Positions 61,671 through 64,000 of a stretch of DNA of 64,000 nt are shown here, piece after piece (position 1 is the stretch's first letter; every line of letters starts with the position of its first letter). The position numbers and the translations under genes are program-made. Source of the stretch: Methylocystis echinoides (lineage in GTDB: Bacteria; Pseudomonadota; Alphaproteobacteria; Rhizobiales; Beijerinckiaceae). Under the pieces are notes generated by a model. It saw only the letters and a program-made list of their open reading frames with translations. It was not told where the DNA came from and searched no databases. Location of the stretch: positions 3,685,537 through 3,749,536 of the forward strand of contig NZ_CP156084.1 of assembly GCF_040687965.1 (NCBI RefSeq). The letters run 5' to 3'.

Positions 61671-61698
61671 AAGCCAGGCGTCTCCGCCTGGCTTTTTT
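61671..61698. terminator. Intrinsic terminator of rplM-rpsI, possibly bidirectional
   Basis: AAGCCAGGCG (61671-61680) and CGCCTGGCTT (61685-61694) form a perfect 10-bp stem with a TCTC loop, followed by TTTTTT (61693-61698) on the plus strand. It sits between the convergent rpsI and YbjN-like genes and may serve both. Confidence 0.9.
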
Positions 61699-61722
61699 GT
61701 TGCCCGCCGCGCCGACGCGGCT

Positions 61723-62190
61723 CTATCTTTTCGACCAGAAGAACTCCAGTTTTTCGATGATCTGCGACGCCGGATTGTCGGTGAAGGCCGCGGTCAGGAA
61801 GGGCGTGTACGTCTGGTCGAACGCCTTGTTGGCGTCGTCGCGCAGCGCCTTGAAAACGCCGATCGTCGGCTCGGCGCCAACGGCCAACAACATCCATTGA
61901 TAGCAAAGATCGCCGGTCTCGGTGATGTAATAGGCGCCGGTCGTGCTTCGCACGTTGAAATAATTTGCGATCGCTATCGCTTCGACTTTTCGGGCGAGCG
62001 GGATTTGAATGGGTGAGTTGATGTGAATTCCCAGCTTGCGGCGACCTTCGTTCACAGTCAGCGTGTAAACGAAAGGCTCCCCGTGTCTTATATAAATAGT
62101 GGTGACAAAGTCCGACCCGCTTTGAGGGTCGTGCTGAATGCGATCCTGCCAACCCCATGAAAAAATCGTCTCCTGCAAGACGTCTTTCAT
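61723..62190 (-). CDS. YbjN-like protein
   Basis: A 155-residue protein with a mixed alpha/beta pattern reminiscent of YbjN/type III chaperone-fold proteins: VYTLTVNEGRRKLGIHINSP, AIAIANYFNVRSTTGAYYIT and the C-terminal AFDQTYTPFLTAAFTDN then IIEKLEFFW. Assignment is by pattern, not certain. The ATG at 62190 has GGGGAGAG 11 bases upstream; the frame is open to ATGs at 62256 and 62271. It is convergent with rpsI. Confidence 0.6.
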   Translation of the reverse strand: MKDVLQETIFSWGWQDRIQHDPQSGSDFVTTIYIRHGEPFVYTLTVNEGRRKLGIHINSPIQIPLARKVEAIAIANYFNVRSTTGAYYITETGDLCYQWMLLAVGAEPTIGVFKALRDDANKAFDQTYTPFLTAAFTDNPASQIIEKLEFFWSKR

Positions 62191-62552
62191 AGGCGTTTGA
62201 TCTCTCCCCGACGTATGGCTACGCGCAACTGATTGAACACACGACGCGGACGCCATATTCGCAAACTCCATAGGATCATTACTGCAGCGGGCGTTTGTCG
62301 ACGCGGGACTTTCCGATGAAGCAGCGGAATTGACAGACAGTCCTTCGTCTTATTGGTGCGCTTTTGCTTATCTGAGACTGTTCTCTATAATTATTAACAG
62401 TTTCTAACTTATACAATTAACACCGCGTCAAATTGGAAGAATTAGTCAGGCTCACGCTGATCCCCTGCTGAAGACGTCTTCCAGGACCTTCTGCAGCGCA
62501 GCATTGCTTGTGCGCCGATCGACGATCGAGTGCTGTGGCGCGCCTCAACGCA
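62191..62552. other. AT-richer intergenic region between the YbjN-like gene and the POT transporter
   Basis: No credible gene. Around 62380-62440 the sequence is markedly AT-rich and probably holds the promoter of the minus-strand YbjN-like gene (TTGACG near 62434 and TATAAG/TATAGA sequences after it on the minus strand). A perfect 12-bp palindrome GAAGACGTCTTC lies at 62470-62481. Confidence 0.4.
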
Positions 62553-63890
62553 TCAGCGCAAAACCCCTCGCAGGGGAAAGCGCGCGACTTCGACGATGAT
62601 CGCAGCGCCGACGCCAAGACTCGAAACAAGCAGAAAGAACGACGCGCCGGACAGGCTCGTCCAGAAGCTCCCAATCAAGCCTGCGAGAAGATTGCCGAGG
62701 AACATGGACGAGAACCAGGCGCCCATCAGCGCCGAGCGCGACCCCGCCGGCGCCAGATGCGAAACGAGCGAGAGGGTGATCGGCGAGAAATGCAGTTCGG
62801 AGAGCGTCAACACGATGAAATAGGCCAGAAGCCATAGCCAGCTCGCCTTGCCGCCGTCGCTCATCCACGCCGCTACGGCCATGACTCCATAGCTGAGAGA
62901 AACGCCGAGGCAGCCGACCGAAAGCTTGCGCATCGTCGAGGGCTCCCGCCCCTTGCGGGCGAGATTCCCCCAGAAGGCGACGAGCGGCGGCGTGAATAGA
63001 AAGATCATCAGCGGATTGAACGCCTGAAACCAGGTGACTGGGATCTCCGCGCGCCAGCCAAAGAGTCCGACGCCGCGATCGGTGTGCTGCGCGGCCCACA
63101 GCGCAATGGTGTTGCCTTGCTGTTCGAAGGCCGCCCAGAACAATGCGGACGGCAGAAAAAGCACGAGAATGCCCAGAAAGGCGCGACGGAACTGGCGTCG
63201 CTCCGTCGGCGTCGGCCGCACTTTGAGGGGCGGCGGCGCCGGCGGCAGCCGGGAGAGGCCGGAGAGATAGGTCGCGAGGCCGATCGCCATGCCGACCCCG
63301 GCGCTCGCAAAGCCGTAATGCCAGCCGACGGTTTCGCCCAGCGTGCCGCAGACGAGCGGCGCTAAGAAAGCGCCGATGTTGATGCCGACATAGAAGATCG
63401 AATAGGCGCGGTCGCGTCGGGGGTCGTCGCGGGCGTAGAGTTCGCCGACCTGCGTCGAAATATTGGGTTTGAACGCGCCGCAGCCAAAGGCGATCAGCGA
63501 CAGGGCGATGAGGAAGAAGGGCTCATAGGCCATCATGAAATGGCCGGCGACCATCAACCCCGCGCCGAGCGCAATCGTCCGCGTGCGCCCGAGCCAGCGA
63601 TCCGCGACGAACCCGCCGAGAATCGGGGTCAAATAAACGAGCCCGGTGTAGAGCCCGTAGATCTGCGAGGCGAAAGGCTGAGGGCCAAGCGGACCGGAAA
63701 CGGATTCGAGCGCGTTTTTCAGCGCGGCGAGCCCAAGGGCGCGCTCCATCCGCGCGGGCTCCAGCAGGTGGTCGACCATATAAAGGACAAGAAGCGCCCG
63801 CATCCCATAATAGGAGAATCGCTCCCACATCTCCGACCCGAAGAGGGTGGCGAGCCCCGGCGCCTGGCCTGAAAAAACCTGTATTTTCAT
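62553..63890 (-). CDS. POT-family proton-dependent oligopeptide transporter
   Basis: A 445-residue major-facilitator protein of the peptide transporter (PTR2/POT) family, about 12 hydrophobic segments. ATLFGSEMWERFSYYGMRAL contains the ExxERFxYYG motif of H1, IGAFLAPLVCGTLGETVGW the second signature, and GCGAFKPNISTQVGELY the third. It imports di- and tripeptides with protons. The ATG at 63890 starts the conserved sequence (GQAPGLATLFG); the ribosome site is poor and the frame extends to 63995. Confidence 0.9.
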   Translation of the reverse strand: MKIQVFSGQAPGLATLFGSEMWERFSYYGMRALLVLYMVDHLLEPARMERALGLAALKNALESVSGPLGPQPFASQIYGLYTGLVYLTPILGGFVADRWLGRTRTIALGAGLMVAGHFMMAYEPFFLIALSLIAFGCGAFKPNISTQVGELYARDDPRRDRAYSIFYVGINIGAFLAPLVCGTLGETVGWHYGFASAGVGMAIGLATYLSGLSRLPPAPPPLKVRPTPTERRQFRRAFLGILVLFLPSALFWAAFEQQGNTIALWAAQHTDRGVGLFGWRAEIPVTWFQAFNPLMIFLFTPPLVAFWGNLARKGREPSTMRKLSVGCLGVSLSYGVMAVAAWMSDGGKASWLWLLAYFIVLTLSELHFSPITLSLVSHLAPAGSRSALMGAWFSSMFLGNLLAGLIGSFWTSLSGASFFLLVSSLGVGAAIIVEVARFPLRGVLR

Positions 63891-64000
63891 ACTCTTATGA
63901 ATCGCTCTTCGGCGCTGGGGGACATTCCCTCCGCGGCGTGGTTGCGCTCGCCGGGCGACGTCGATAATAGGGTTGATCCCTTGTCGCAGAGACAAAAGCA

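Noticed and set aside
62417..62674. An 85-codon minus-strand frame in the gap before the POT transporter
   Set aside because: No ribosome site, Arg/Ser-rich, and it overlaps the 3' end of the transporter gene; no transposase or other family pattern was recognisable.

Overview
The window is high-GC DNA, almost wholly coding, with short intergenic gaps and many 4-bp ATGA gene overlaps. Protein content and gene order (DUF2948-hisD-UPF0262-low-molecular-weight phosphatase, infA-maf, rsfS-rlmH, rplM-rpsI, glnK-amtB) point to an alphaproteobacterium of the Hyphomicrobiales. A methanotroph or methylotroph relative (Methylocystaceae/Beijerinckiaceae) is my impression only; no diagnostic C1 gene is present. 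I see no rRNA, CRISPR, insertion sequence or prophage. One tRNA (Trp) is present.

Layout. 1-3.7 kb: an accessory cluster with a class II aminoacyl-tRNA-synthetase-like amino acid:[carrier protein] ligase, a divergent carrier protein, an acyl-CoA dehydrogenase homologue, a cupin and a class IV aminotransferase (cut by the window edge). 3.7-6 kb: metY and a MetA-like gene for methionine. 6-9 kb: acyl-CoA synthetase and amidase. 9-12.1 kb: hisD operon. 12.2-14 kb: two VOC proteins around a MarR regulator with a perfect palindromic operator. 14-15.4 kb: purA behind an attenuator-like leader. 16-25 kb: housekeeping genes (rlmH, rsfS, qor, a Ubi hydroxylase, alr, maf, infA, xseA). 25-30.7 kb: pal, tRNA-Trp, tiny membrane ORFs, proB, and small exported or structural proteins. 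30.7-39.2 kb: succinate-semialdehyde dehydrogenase, then an envelope-glycan region (GT4, propeller protein, flippase, lipid kinase, phosphoethanolamine transferase). 39.3-45.9 kb: a Yej-type peptide ABC importer operon with a PIN-domain toxin-antitoxin pair inside it. 46-49.5 kb: purine nucleoside phosphorylase, MaoC, NlpC/P60 peptidase, M17 aminopeptidase. 49.6-55 kb: exopolysaccharide assembly (TPR lipoprotein, Wzy-like ligase/polymerase, GH5 glycosidase, Wzz/Wzc-like protein). 55-57.7 kb: a large secreted caspase-fold protein lacking both catalytic residues. 57.8-59.7 kb: glnK-amtB behind a sigma-54 promoter. 59.8-60.5 kb: vapBC. 60.7-61.6 kb: rplM-rpsI. 61.7-64 kb: a YbjN-like protein and a POT peptide transporter.

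The strongest candidates for something new are the amino acid:[carrier protein] ligase cluster, the four-segment terminator/antiterminator leader of purA, a 12-bp hairpin holding the ribosome binding site of a small exported protein (30.4 kb), the toxin-antitoxin pair inside the yej operon, a possible small RNA at 17.8 kb, and the pseudo-caspase next to the polysaccharide locus.
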